DNA of 50,243 nucleotides from Pirellulales bacterium. Lineage in GTDB: Bacteria; Planctomycetota; Planctomycetia; Pirellulales; JADZDJ01. The DNA lies in NCBI GenBank assembly GCA_020851115.1, contig JADZDJ010000203.1:1-50243 (forward strand). Reading direction: 5' to 3'. The first letter of the stretch is position 1, and each line of letters begins with the position of its first letter. A program made the translations under genes and the position numbers. The notes under the pieces are model-generated. The model saw nothing but the letters and a program-made list of their open reading frames with translations, did no database searches and was not told the origin of the DNA. Of this stretch, positions 43,371 through 50,243 are shown piece by piece.

Positions 43371-44753
43371 ATGAAACGCTTCGCTATTTGTTCCGCGACT
43401 CTGCCGGTTGTCGCGTTCATGCTGGTTACAGGCTGCAGCGATCAGAAGCCGAAGCCGGCTTCGAATGCAGCGACGGACGTCAAAGCTACGACCGACGAAA
43501 CAGCGGCGGCGGACAAGAATACGTTGAACAGCGATAAATCCACAGCCGGCGAGCGCTCGGCTCCGGGGGCGTCCGGCGACATCGCCGCCAAGACCGACCC
43601 GTCTGTAAAGGTCGTCCTGGGCGCCGACGAACTCCTGGCTGGAATTCCCGGTTCGCCGGAGTTGACCGTCGAAGAAATCCAGGCTTGGCTCGACAATCCG
43701 GCCAATCACGAGACGCTCGACTACGAGTTGCCGTTGGGTATGTCGGCTGGCAAAGGACAGGAAAAGGGCCTGGTCGAAAACCCTCTGACTCGCGCCAAAA
43801 TCGAGCTGGGTCGAGAGCTATATTTCGATCCACGGCTCAGCGCCGACGGCAAGATTAGCTGCGCCAGTTGTCACGCGCCAGACCACGGTTTTGCCCGTGA
43901 GACGCAATTTGGCGTCGGCGTCGGAGGTCAACAAGGAAACCGCAATTCTCCCGTCGCATACAACCGTTTGCTCAGTGATTTGCAATTCTGGGATGGTCGC
44001 GCAGCGTCGCTCGAAGAGCAAGCCAAAGGCCCGATTGCCAATCCCATTGAAATGGCCAACACCCACGAGGCCTGCGTCGCCACGATCAAGAGCATTCCTG
44101 GCTACGAACTACAGTTTCAGAAGATCTTTGCCTCGGGGGGGCATCCAGGAGAAGTGACGATCGACAATGTCGCCAAGGCCATTGCCAGCTTTGAACGCGC
44201 GCTAGTAACCGGGCCGTCACCGTTCGATTACTACGATGCCTTCAAAAAATACAAGGATCTCGATCCCGACGAGATGGACGCGGCAACCAAAGCGAAGTAC
44301 GACACAATCAAAGCCGGCATGGAAGCGCATCCGATGTCGGAGAACGCTATCCGCGGGATGCAACTTTTCTTCGGCAAAGCCAACTGCTCACTGTGCCACG
44401 TCGGACCTAACCTGACCGACGAAAAATATCACAACCTCGGCGTCGGCATGGATCGAGACAAGCCTGACCTCGGCCGCTACGAGGTCACCAAAGACGAAAA
44501 GGATTGGGGCGCATTCAAAACTCCAACGATCCGCAACGTCGAGTTTTCTGCCCCCTATATGCACGACGGCAGTCAAAAAACGCTCGAAGAAGTCGTCGAG
44601 TGGTACAACAAAGGAGGCCACCCGAACAAGAACCTCGACGAAAAAATCAAGCCCTTGAATCTGACCGACCAAGAGCAGGCAGACCTCATCGCATTTATGA
44701 AAGCGTGCAGCGGATCGCTACCCAAGGTGAACGAATCGCGAAAGCCGAAGTAA
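43371..44753 (+). CDS. Dihaem cytochrome c peroxidase lipoprotein
   Basis: A 460-residue member of the bacterial dihaem peroxidase/MauG family. A lipoprotein signal peptide (core PVVAFMLVTGC) places the lipid on Cys22. A Thr/Ala/Asp-rich linker follows. The first haem motif is CASCH (Cys164-His168) and the second CSLCH (Cys339-His343), with DPRLSADGKISCASCHAP, FWDGRAASLEEQA and MHDGSQKTLEEVVEWYNKGG typical of the family. It would reduce hydrogen peroxide with electrons from a periplasmic cytochrome. AGGAG precedes the ATG at 43371. It is convergent with the CNNM gene. Confidence 0.94.
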   Translation: MKRFAICSATLPVVAFMLVTGCSDQKPKPASNAATDVKATTDETAAADKNTLNSDKSTAGERSAPGASGDIAAKTDPSVKVVLGADELLAGIPGSPELTVEEIQAWLDNPANHETLDYELPLGMSAGKGQEKGLVENPLTRAKIELGRELYFDPRLSADGKISCASCHAPDHGFARETQFGVGVGGQQGNRNSPVAYNRLLSDLQFWDGRAASLEEQAKGPIANPIEMANTHEACVATIKSIPGYELQFQKIFASGGHPGEVTIDNVAKAIASFERALVTGPSPFDYYDAFKKYKDLDPDEMDAATKAKYDTIKAGMEAHPMSENAIRGMQLFFGKANCSLCHVGPNLTDEKYHNLGVGMDRDKPDLGRYEVTKDEKDWGAFKTPTIRNVEFSAPYMHDGSQKTLEEVVEWYNKGGHPNKNLDEKIKPLNLTDQEQADLIAFMKACSGSLPKVNESRKPK

Positions 44754-44826
44754 CCGCACAGCCGAGTCGTATTGCCCGCAGCAATCTGCTGCGCAGCCGG
44801 CCATCTGGCATGCGCATGAAACGAAC

Positions 44827-46167
44827 CTAATGGGCATCCGCCGATTCTGATTGCGGTCGGCTGACGAGCACGCGGTCGATCCGCTGGCCGTCCATATCGA
44901 CGACTTCCAATCGCAAGCCGTTCCACTCGGTCGTGTCGGCGATCTTCGGAATACGGCCCAGCTCGTGCAGGATCAAGCCCGAAATGGTGCTATAGGCTCT
45001 TGGTTCTTCGCCGTTGGTGTGCCGCAAATCGAGCCGGCGAATGAGATCGGCCACGGTGAAGCCGCCATCCACGAGCCAGGAGTTTTCGTCGCGTTCGACG
45101 AACAGGTGCTCGTGATCGTGCCGGTGTCCTTCGCGGATTTCGCCGACGAGTTCTTCGATCACGTCCTCCAGCGTGACCATGCCTTCGGTCCCGCCGTATT
45201 CGTCGAGTACGATGGCGAGCTGATTGTTTTGCTCCTGGAACAATTCCAGCAGTCGATCGAGCGGCATCGATTCGGGCACGATCAGCGCTGGCTTGAGCAG
45301 CTTGCGCAGCTCGACGTTCCAACCCAAGTAGACCTGTCGAAACAAATCCTTCACGTGAACGTATCCGAGGACATGGTCGAGGTCGTCTTCATACACCGGC
45401 AGGCGCGAAAAGCCGGCCATGGCGGCAGCGCCAATGACTTCTTCCTGCGGTGTATTGACGTCGAGGGCGTCGAGATCGATTCGCGGCCGCATCACGTCGC
45501 GCACTTTGCGTTCGCCGAGCCGCAGCGCTTCCAAAGCCACTCGCTGCTCGACCGATTCCAGTACGCCCTCTTGTGTGCCGGCTTCGATCAAGTGCTCGAT
45601 ATCATCCACGGAAACACTCGGTTCGCGTGTGTTCTTGACGCGCAGTAGAAACAATACGGAGTCGCTTGCGACTCCCAACACCCAGACGAACGGCCTGGCG
45701 GCGATCGACAGCCGGCTCAGCGCCGGCGCAACATAGCGGGCCAGCAATTCCGCTTGTTTTAGCGCCAACCGCTTGGGAACCAGTTCGCCCAGCAGCAGGG
45801 AGACGAAGGTGATCCCCACGACGGTCACTCCAAAGGCGATGGTTTTTGCGTGATTGGCAATAAGTCCGACGGGAACGCGGGCGATGATTTCCGCGATGGG
45901 TCCAATCAGTTGGTCGCCACCGAAAACGGCCGCAAACGTGGCCACCAGCGTGATGCCGACCTGAACCGTCGAGAGATAGCGATGCGGATCCTTGGCCAGT
46001 TCGACCGCCAACGCCGCCAGACGATCTCCTTCCTCGGCCAATTGTTCGAGGCGACCACGGCGCGAGGCGATCATGGCAATTTCCGCTGCCGCGAAAAAGC
46101 CATTCGCCAAAATCAGCAGCAGAATGACGATCAGTGTGACCAGGATCAAGCGAAGGCTCCTGGGCAA
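44827..46167 (-). CDS. CNNM/CorC-type transporter (DUF21 and CBS domains)
   Basis: A 446-residue integral membrane protein. Residues 1-190 carry the DUF21 (CNNM) transmembrane domain with hydrophobic helices (LILVTLIVILLLILANGFFA, then further ones near 75, 110 and 160), followed by a CBS pair with VMRPRIDLDALDVNTPQEEV, AIVLDEYGGTEGMVTLEDVIEELVGEI, and a C-terminal CorC_HlyC domain with DENSWLVDGGFTVADLIRRL. The family includes Mg/Co exporters and haemolysin-like proteins; the ion is not identified. It starts at TTG 46167; I see no better in-frame ATG. Confidence 0.92.
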   Translation of the reverse strand: MPRSLRLILVTLIVILLLILANGFFAAAEIAMIASRRGRLEQLAEEGDRLAALAVELAKDPHRYLSTVQVGITLVATFAAVFGGDQLIGPIAEIIARVPVGLIANHAKTIAFGVTVVGITFVSLLLGELVPKRLALKQAELLARYVAPALSRLSIAARPFVWVLGVASDSVLFLLRVKNTREPSVSVDDIEHLIEAGTQEGVLESVEQRVALEALRLGERKVRDVMRPRIDLDALDVNTPQEEVIGAAAMAGFSRLPVYEDDLDHVLGYVHVKDLFRQVYLGWNVELRKLLKPALIVPESMPLDRLLELFQEQNNQLAIVLDEYGGTEGMVTLEDVIEELVGEIREGHRHDHEHLFVERDENSWLVDGGFTVADLIRRLDLRHTNGEEPRAYSTISGLILHELGRIPKIADTTEWNGLRLEVVDMDGQRIDRVLVSRPQSESADAH

Positions 46168-46317
46168 AATGCACGGAAACGTCGGAAGGCGGCAGAAGGA
46201 AAACAGAATAACGGCATAAACTTCGCCATTGCTTTGAATGTCCGGACCAGTAATCCACCAGCGAACCCAGATTCTGCTTTCCGAATCCCAACTTGTGACT
46301 TTTGACCTCGGATTTCT
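46168..46317. other. Short intergenic segment of repetitive type
   Basis: It carries GCGGAAGGC/GGCGGAAAG-type words and TTCGGAAAGCAGAATC-like text seen around many planctomycete genes. No gene is visible. Confidence 0.3.
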
Positions 46318-47478
46318 TTACTCCCGCCTTCCACTTTCCGCCTTCGTTAAAGCCATATTATCGCGATGAATCACTTCATCATACGGGCGATGACCGAGTG
46401 TCGCGGCAATTTCGTCAGTTTTGCGGCCTTTGATTCGCAGAATGTCGGTGGCCGCGTAGTTCGACAGCCCACGGGCAAATTCGTGGCCGGCCTGGTCGCA
46501 GATTGAAACTACATCTCCTTTGCGAAACGCCCCTTGAGCATCGACCACGCCGATCGCCAGTAGGCTTTTGCCTTGATTTTCGAGCGCCGACCGTGCCCCA
46601 TGATCAACGATCAGTATGCCGCGCGGTTGAACTGTGAAACCGATCCAGCGCTTCCACGCCGCCACCGTTTGGCCTTGAGCCAGGAAGAGCGTGCCGACCA
46701 TCTCGCCTGCGAGGATCCGGGCCAAATTACCGGGGCGTTTGCCGCTGGCAATGATTACGTTTTCACCGGCCGATGTCGTTAGGCGGGCGGCTTCGAGCTT
46801 GCTGGCCATGCCCCCTTTGCTCAGGCCGGTAGATTGGTCGCGCACCAGCGCAATGATCGAGTCGTCGAGCTTCGCCACGGTTGGAATCAGTTTTGAGTCA
46901 GGCCCTGCGGGATCACCGTCGAACAGCCCTTCGACATCGGAAAGCAGCACGAGCAGCGGGGCGCGAATCAAGTTGGTGACGATCGCCGCCAGCCGATCGT
47001 TGTCGCCGAAGGTGGTTTGCAGCTCTTCGGTGCTGACCGTGTCGTTTTCGTTGATGATCGGTACCGTCCCATATTCAAGCAGCGTCAAAATCGTGTTGCG
47101 GATGTTCAGGTAGCGGGCGCGATGATCGAGATCGTCGGCCGTCAGCAGAATCTGAGCCGCATGTCGCCCGTGCGCGCGAAAACAACGGTCGTACGCTTCG
47201 ACCAGTGCCGTCTGTCCAACGGCCGCCACGGCCTGCAGGCGCGCCAGGTCGGTCGGTCGATGCTTTAAGCCCAATCGCCCCATGCCAGCACCAACCGCGC
47301 CGGAACTGACCAGACAGACTTTTCGGCCTGCTTGCATCAATTGATGCAATTCTTCGGCCAGCGTGGCCACGCGATCTTGATTGAGCAAGCCATCGGCTGT
47401 CGTGAGGACGCGCGTGCCGACCTTGACAATCCAGATATTCGCCGCGGCGGCAATTTCCTGACGCAATAGGTCGGACAT
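46318..47478 (-). CDS. proB: Glutamate 5-kinase ProB with PUA domain
   Basis: A 386-residue enzyme that phosphorylates glutamate in the first step of proline biosynthesis. The amino-acid-kinase domain shows IVKVGTRVLT, VCLVSSGAVGAGM, GTVPIINENDTVST and DVEGLFDGDP. The PUA domain follows from about residue 285 (RGILIVDHGARSAL, SLLAIGVVDAQGAFRKGD). The last about ten residues (TKAESGRRE) are likely non-conserved and run into the repetitive intergenic sequence. ATG at 47478. It is divergent from purF across a 245-base gap. ProA is not in the window. Confidence 0.97.
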   Translation of the reverse strand: MSDLLRQEIAAAANIWIVKVGTRVLTTADGLLNQDRVATLAEELHQLMQAGRKVCLVSSGAVGAGMGRLGLKHRPTDLARLQAVAAVGQTALVEAYDRCFRAHGRHAAQILLTADDLDHRARYLNIRNTILTLLEYGTVPIINENDTVSTEELQTTFGDNDRLAAIVTNLIRAPLLVLLSDVEGLFDGDPAGPDSKLIPTVAKLDDSIIALVRDQSTGLSKGGMASKLEAARLTTSAGENVIIASGKRPGNLARILAGEMVGTLFLAQGQTVAAWKRWIGFTVQPRGILIVDHGARSALENQGKSLLAIGVVDAQGAFRKGDVVSICDQAGHEFARGLSNYAATDILRIKGRKTDEIAATLGHRPYDEVIHRDNMALTKAESGRRE

Positions 47479-47723
47479 GGTAGAATGGCGACGAATGGAC
47501 GTATTTCAGCGGCCGAGCTAGATTGTACCAGAATGTGTAGAATAACGTCGCTGGCGCGAGACACAAAGCCTAGTGGCGTAGGTGGATGCGTCGAATTTGG
47601 CCGCAGCGCGTTGAGGAAACGCGGGTTGGTTCGTAGAATCAACAAGGTCGGCGGTTCCGCGCGATGAAGCCCGCGAACTGGCGATCGGATGGATGCCATT
47701 TTCTCCCTCGATATCCGCCCTTC

Positions 47724-49322
47724 ATGAGCGATTTGCACCACGAATGCGGCTTGGCGGCGATTTATCACCTACCAGCCGGCGAGGCAAGTCCGCTGTGCCC
47801 CGGCCAAGGACCGGACGAGGTTTCGCGGCTGATGCCACGGATGCTGCTCGATATCCAGAACCGCGGGCAGCTTTCGGCGGGAATGACTTCGTACAACGGC
47901 GACCGACTGCAACTGCTCGAGACACACAAAGACGTCGGCAATGTCAGCGAAGTTTTTCGGATGAGCCACCGCGGTAAATACGAGAGCTTGATGTCGCAAT
48001 ACGCTGGCCGGGCCGCGATCGGCCACGTACGATACGCCACTTGCGGCGCTGAAGATCGCAGTTACGCGCAGCCTTTCGAGCGTCAGCATTTGCAAAAGCA
48101 CAAGTGGTTTAGCTTTGGTTACAACGGCCAGTTGGCGAATTTCCGTGAATTGCAGCAGAAATTGCTCGCCGACGGCAACAATCACCTAGCTCGCGAAAAC
48201 GACACCGAGATCATCTTGCACGAAATCAGCCGCGAGCTTTCTGGCGAAGGAGAGCGCCCCGACCTCGTGGAGGTCTTCCGCAGCATCGCCGGCAAATTCG
48301 ACGGGGCTTACAACCTAGTATTTCTGAATGCGCTGGGTGAAATGGTCGTGCTCCGCGACCCACTGGGAATTCGGCCTCTGTGTTATGCGAAGGAAGGCTC
48401 GCTGTTCGCCGCGGCCAGCGAAAGCGTGGCGCTGCTGAATTTAGGTTTCGACGCGGAGAATATCAAATCGCTGCTGCCCGGACAGATGGTACTGATCGCT
48501 CCGGATCGTTACGAACTCCATACGTTTGCCCGCGCATCGCGCAGGGCACATTGTTTCTTCGAGTGGATTTACTTCGCCAACGTCGCCAGCACGATGGACG
48601 AACAAAGCGTTTACCTCACGCGCAAGCGTTTGGGCGAAGAACTCGCACGGCTCGAAACCGTTCCCATCGACGACGTTACGGTCGTCGTCCCCGTGCCCGA
48701 TACGAGCAAGGCTGCGGCCGATGCGATGGCCTTTAAGCTCCGCGTGCCGGCCGTCGAAGGACTGATTCGCAACCGCTACACGGGACGCACGTTTATCGAA
48801 GGGACGGGCAGCCGGCGTCAAAAGGCGGAGACAAAGTACACGCCGCTCCGCGAAGTGCTGGAAGGCAAGCGCGTGTTGCTGGTGGAGGATTCGATCGTCC
48901 GCTCGACGACCATGAAAGTGCTGATTCATCGCATCAGACAACTGGGAGGCGCGAAGGAGATTCACGTCCGAGTCGCTTGCCCGCCGATCATTGCCCCTTG
49001 TTTTTATGGCATTGACATGTCGACGATCAACGAGCTGTTCGCGCCGCAATTCCTACCCGACGGGAAATTGACCGAAGCGGCGCAAGTTGAAATGGCCAGA
49101 GCGCTGGGTGCCGATTCGCTGCGTTATTTACCCGTCGAGGCGATTGCCCGCTCGGTCGGTTTCGATTCCGATCAACTTTGTCAAGCTTGCATTACCGGCG
49201 AATATCCCACCACCTATGGGCAAAAGCTCTACCAAATCGCACTTGCGCATCACGACGACTGTGGCGGCGGTCGGACCTACGAAGAAATGACGGCGCTGGA
49301 AGCGTCGGCGGCCAGTAAATAG
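47724..49322 (+). CDS. purF: Amidophosphoribosyltransferase PurF
   Basis: A 532-residue enzyme that starts purine synthesis by moving the glutamine amide to PRPP. The N-terminal Ntn-glutaminase begins [16 protein letters not shown]; cleavage before Cys8 would make the catalytic N-terminal Cys, so a seven-residue propeptide is expected. Conserved glutaminase blocks [21 protein letters not shown] and [29 protein letters not shown] follow. The C-terminal phosphoribosyltransferase has [18 protein letters not shown] with the PRPP loop. Late Cys residues occur in [11 protein letters not shown], as in Fe-S or metal-containing members. The frame extends to 47664 upstream; 47724 fits the family. Confidence 0.97.
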   Translation: MSDLHHECGLAAIYHLPAGEASPLCPGQGPDEVSRLMPRMLLDIQNRGQLSAGMTSYNGDRLQLLETHKDVGNVSEVFRMSHRGKYESLMSQYAGRAAIGHVRYATCGAEDRSYAQPFERQHLQKHKWFSFGYNGQLANFRELQQKLLADGNNHLARENDTEIILHEISRELSGEGERPDLVEVFRSIAGKFDGAYNLVFLNALGEMVVLRDPLGIRPLCYAKEGSLFAAASESVALLNLGFDAENIKSLLPGQMVLIAPDRYELHTFARASRRAHCFFEWIYFANVASTMDEQSVYLTRKRLGEELARLETVPIDDVTVVVPVPDTSKAAADAMAFKLRVPAVEGLIRNRYTGRTFIEGTGSRRQKAETKYTPLREVLEGKRVLLVEDSIVRSTTMKVLIHRIRQLGGAKEIHVRVACPPIIAPCFYGIDMSTINELFAPQFLPDGKLTEAAQVEMARALGADSLRYLPVEAIARSVGFDSDQLCQACITGEYPTTYGQKLYQIALAHHDDCGGGRTYEEMTALEASAASK

Positions 49323-49334
49323 CGCTGACAGGAG

Positions 49335-50243
49335 TCACTTTGCCGCCGGATCGACGCCACGCAGCCAATCGACGATCAGCTCGATTTCTCGGCGGCTGAG
49401 CAAATTCTTGCTGCTTCCCTCGGCTTCGGGACAGAACGCGGGCATGCGGTCGTTGTTCTCGCCGTAAAACCGTGGAGCGGCCGGGTCGCAAATCATGCCG
49501 ATCATCCAATCGCGCGAGGCATAGTGCGTGAGGTCGGGATAACCGGTGTCATTTTCGGCCAGCGACGGGTCGCCGGGGTTGGCGTCGAGATTGATCCGGT
49601 GGCACGAGGCGCATCGATCGTCGGCAGCGAGGAGCTTCAATCCTGCTTCGATCGTGGCTGTGTCCTTCTCATCGATCTCTTTCTGCGACGGCAATTGAGC
49701 CTGGGCCGATAGCGCTGCGACGACTTGCTCGATTTCTTTTTTGGGCCACTTGAAAACCTCATCCTGGACGAAATCAATCATTTCAAACGACTCGCCCTTT
49801 GCCTTGGCTTCCAGGTAACGATTGGTCAAACCGAAATATAGCGGCCCGGCAATTCGCTTGGAATCGAGTAGGCCGGCAATCCACTCGCGGCTGCCAAAGC
49901 CATAGAGATTCGCCGCCGATGCTTTTGCCAGTTGCTCTTGGGCGGCCGGGGTCGCGGCTTCTTCAGGCTTAAAATAACTGTGACAGCTCGCACAATTCGC
50001 GGCGAACAGCCGACGAGCTTGCGTTTGCGGATCGCGACGCAAGAGGGCCAGTGCACCATCAGGTGGAATGCCGCCGTTGTGTTCAATCAATTCGCCAATG
50101 CGCTCGGCGTCGTAAGTCGCGTCTTTCACCGCTGTCAAATAATTGACACTCTTCCGGAAGGCTTCGTAATTGCGCCGTTGAGATTGGTAATCGGAAATTT
50201 GAGTTTCGTCACCCTTGAAGTGCGCGCGAATCTTTTCTGGCTC
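49335..50243 (-). CDS. Dihaem c-type cytochrome, C-terminal part (cut by window edge)
   Basis: The reading frame on the minus strand stays open from the stop at 49335 to the end of the window, so the gene begins to the right of it; the visible part is about 302 residues. It has two haem-binding motifs, CASCHS and CASCHR, each in a cytochrome c fold, separated by about 110 residues, with a possible axial Met in DRMPAFCP. The upstream text (EPEKIRAHFKGDETQISDYQ) is hydrophilic. Proteins of this kind in planctomycetes are the C-terminal cytochrome part of a cytochrome bc-like protein or a stand-alone cytochrome; I cannot say which. Likely periplasmic electron transfer. Confidence 0.85.
   Translation of the reverse strand, partial: EPEKIRAHFKGDETQISDYQSQRRNYEAFRKSVNYLTAVKDATYDAERIGELIEHNGGIPPDGALALLRRDPQTQARRLFAANCASCHSYFKPEEAATPAAQEQLAKASAANLYGFGSREWIAGLLDSKRIAGPLYFGLTNRYLEAKAKGESFEMIDFVQDEVFKWPKKEIEQVVAALSAQAQLPSQKEIDEKDTATIEAGLKLLAADDRCASCHRINLDANPGDPSLAENDTGYPDLTHYASRDWMIGMICDPAAPRFYGENNDRMPAFCPEAEGSSKNLLSRREIELIVDWLRGVDPAAK

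Overview
The window looks like a chromosomal segment of a planctomycete, most likely of the Pirellulales group. Evidence is a moderately high G+C content, many exported proteins of families concentrated in that phylum (DUF1080, two DUF1571 proteins, the Minf_1886/TIGR04138 family, a pseudo-sulfatase, large secreted sugar-active enzymes, cytochrome c proteins), planctomycete-type transposase remnants, and short operons with frequent strand switches. The taxonomic call is inference from gene content; there is no rRNA gene here.

Layout. 0-0.2 kb: end of a decayed ISAzo13-type transposase. 0.4-6.7 kb: secreted alpha/beta hydrolase (+), ribosome silencing factor rsfS (-), bcp peroxiredoxin (+), secreted DUF1080 protein (-), hisE (-), DUF2130 coiled-coil protein (-). 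6.8-10.8 kb: a 1,339-residue protein I cannot assign to any family. 11.3-16.5 kb, all minus: secreted (alpha/alpha)6-barrel glycosidase, exported SAM-methyltransferase-like protein, IS4-type transposase remnant, alginate-export-type porin. 16.8-17.6 kb: tRNA-Lys(TTT) between a transposase remnant and a tyrosine-integrase remnant, an old integration site. 17.7-22.0 kb, minus: 52-residue membrane protein, Minf_1886 protein, RicT/PSP1 protein, penicillin-acylase-family hydrolase. 22.7-31.5 kb, plus: sulfatase-fold pseudoenzyme, 1,310-residue secreted glycosidase-like protein, tandem DUF1571 proteins and a translationally coupled alpha/beta hydrolase. 31.5-34.8 kb, minus: LysM membrane protein, rsmH, and a secreted TYYAP-repeat protein ending at a strong intrinsic terminator. 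36-37.2 kb: recA with a sigma70-like promoter and an upstream palindrome. 37.2-38.8 kb: three tandem hsp20 genes (-). 39.3-42.5 kb: a fatty-acid/polyketide-like cassette of two FabZ-type hotdog proteins, an enlarged acyl carrier protein and a FabF-type ketosynthase behind a good sigma70 promoter. 42.7-50.2 kb: glycosidase pseudogene, dihaem cytochrome c peroxidase lipoprotein, CNNM/CorC-type transporter, proB, purF, and the C-terminal part of a dihaem c-type cytochrome cut by the window end.

How the genes work together. Core functions (rsfS, hisE, proB, purF, recA, rsmH, tRNA-Lys) are interspersed singly among secreted catabolic and envelope proteins. The only clear multi-gene functional unit is the FabZ-ACP-FabZ-FabF cassette, which should condense and dehydrate acyl chains on its own carrier protein. 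The DUF1571-DUF1571-hydrolase group and the hsp20 triplet are the other probable operons. I found no CRISPR array, defence island, prophage or intact mobile element. The most unusual items are the unassigned 1,339-residue protein, the sulfatase lacking its catalytic motif, the methyltransferase with a signal peptide, the enlarged ACP cassette, and a 22-bp inverted repeat bracketing the space between two genes.
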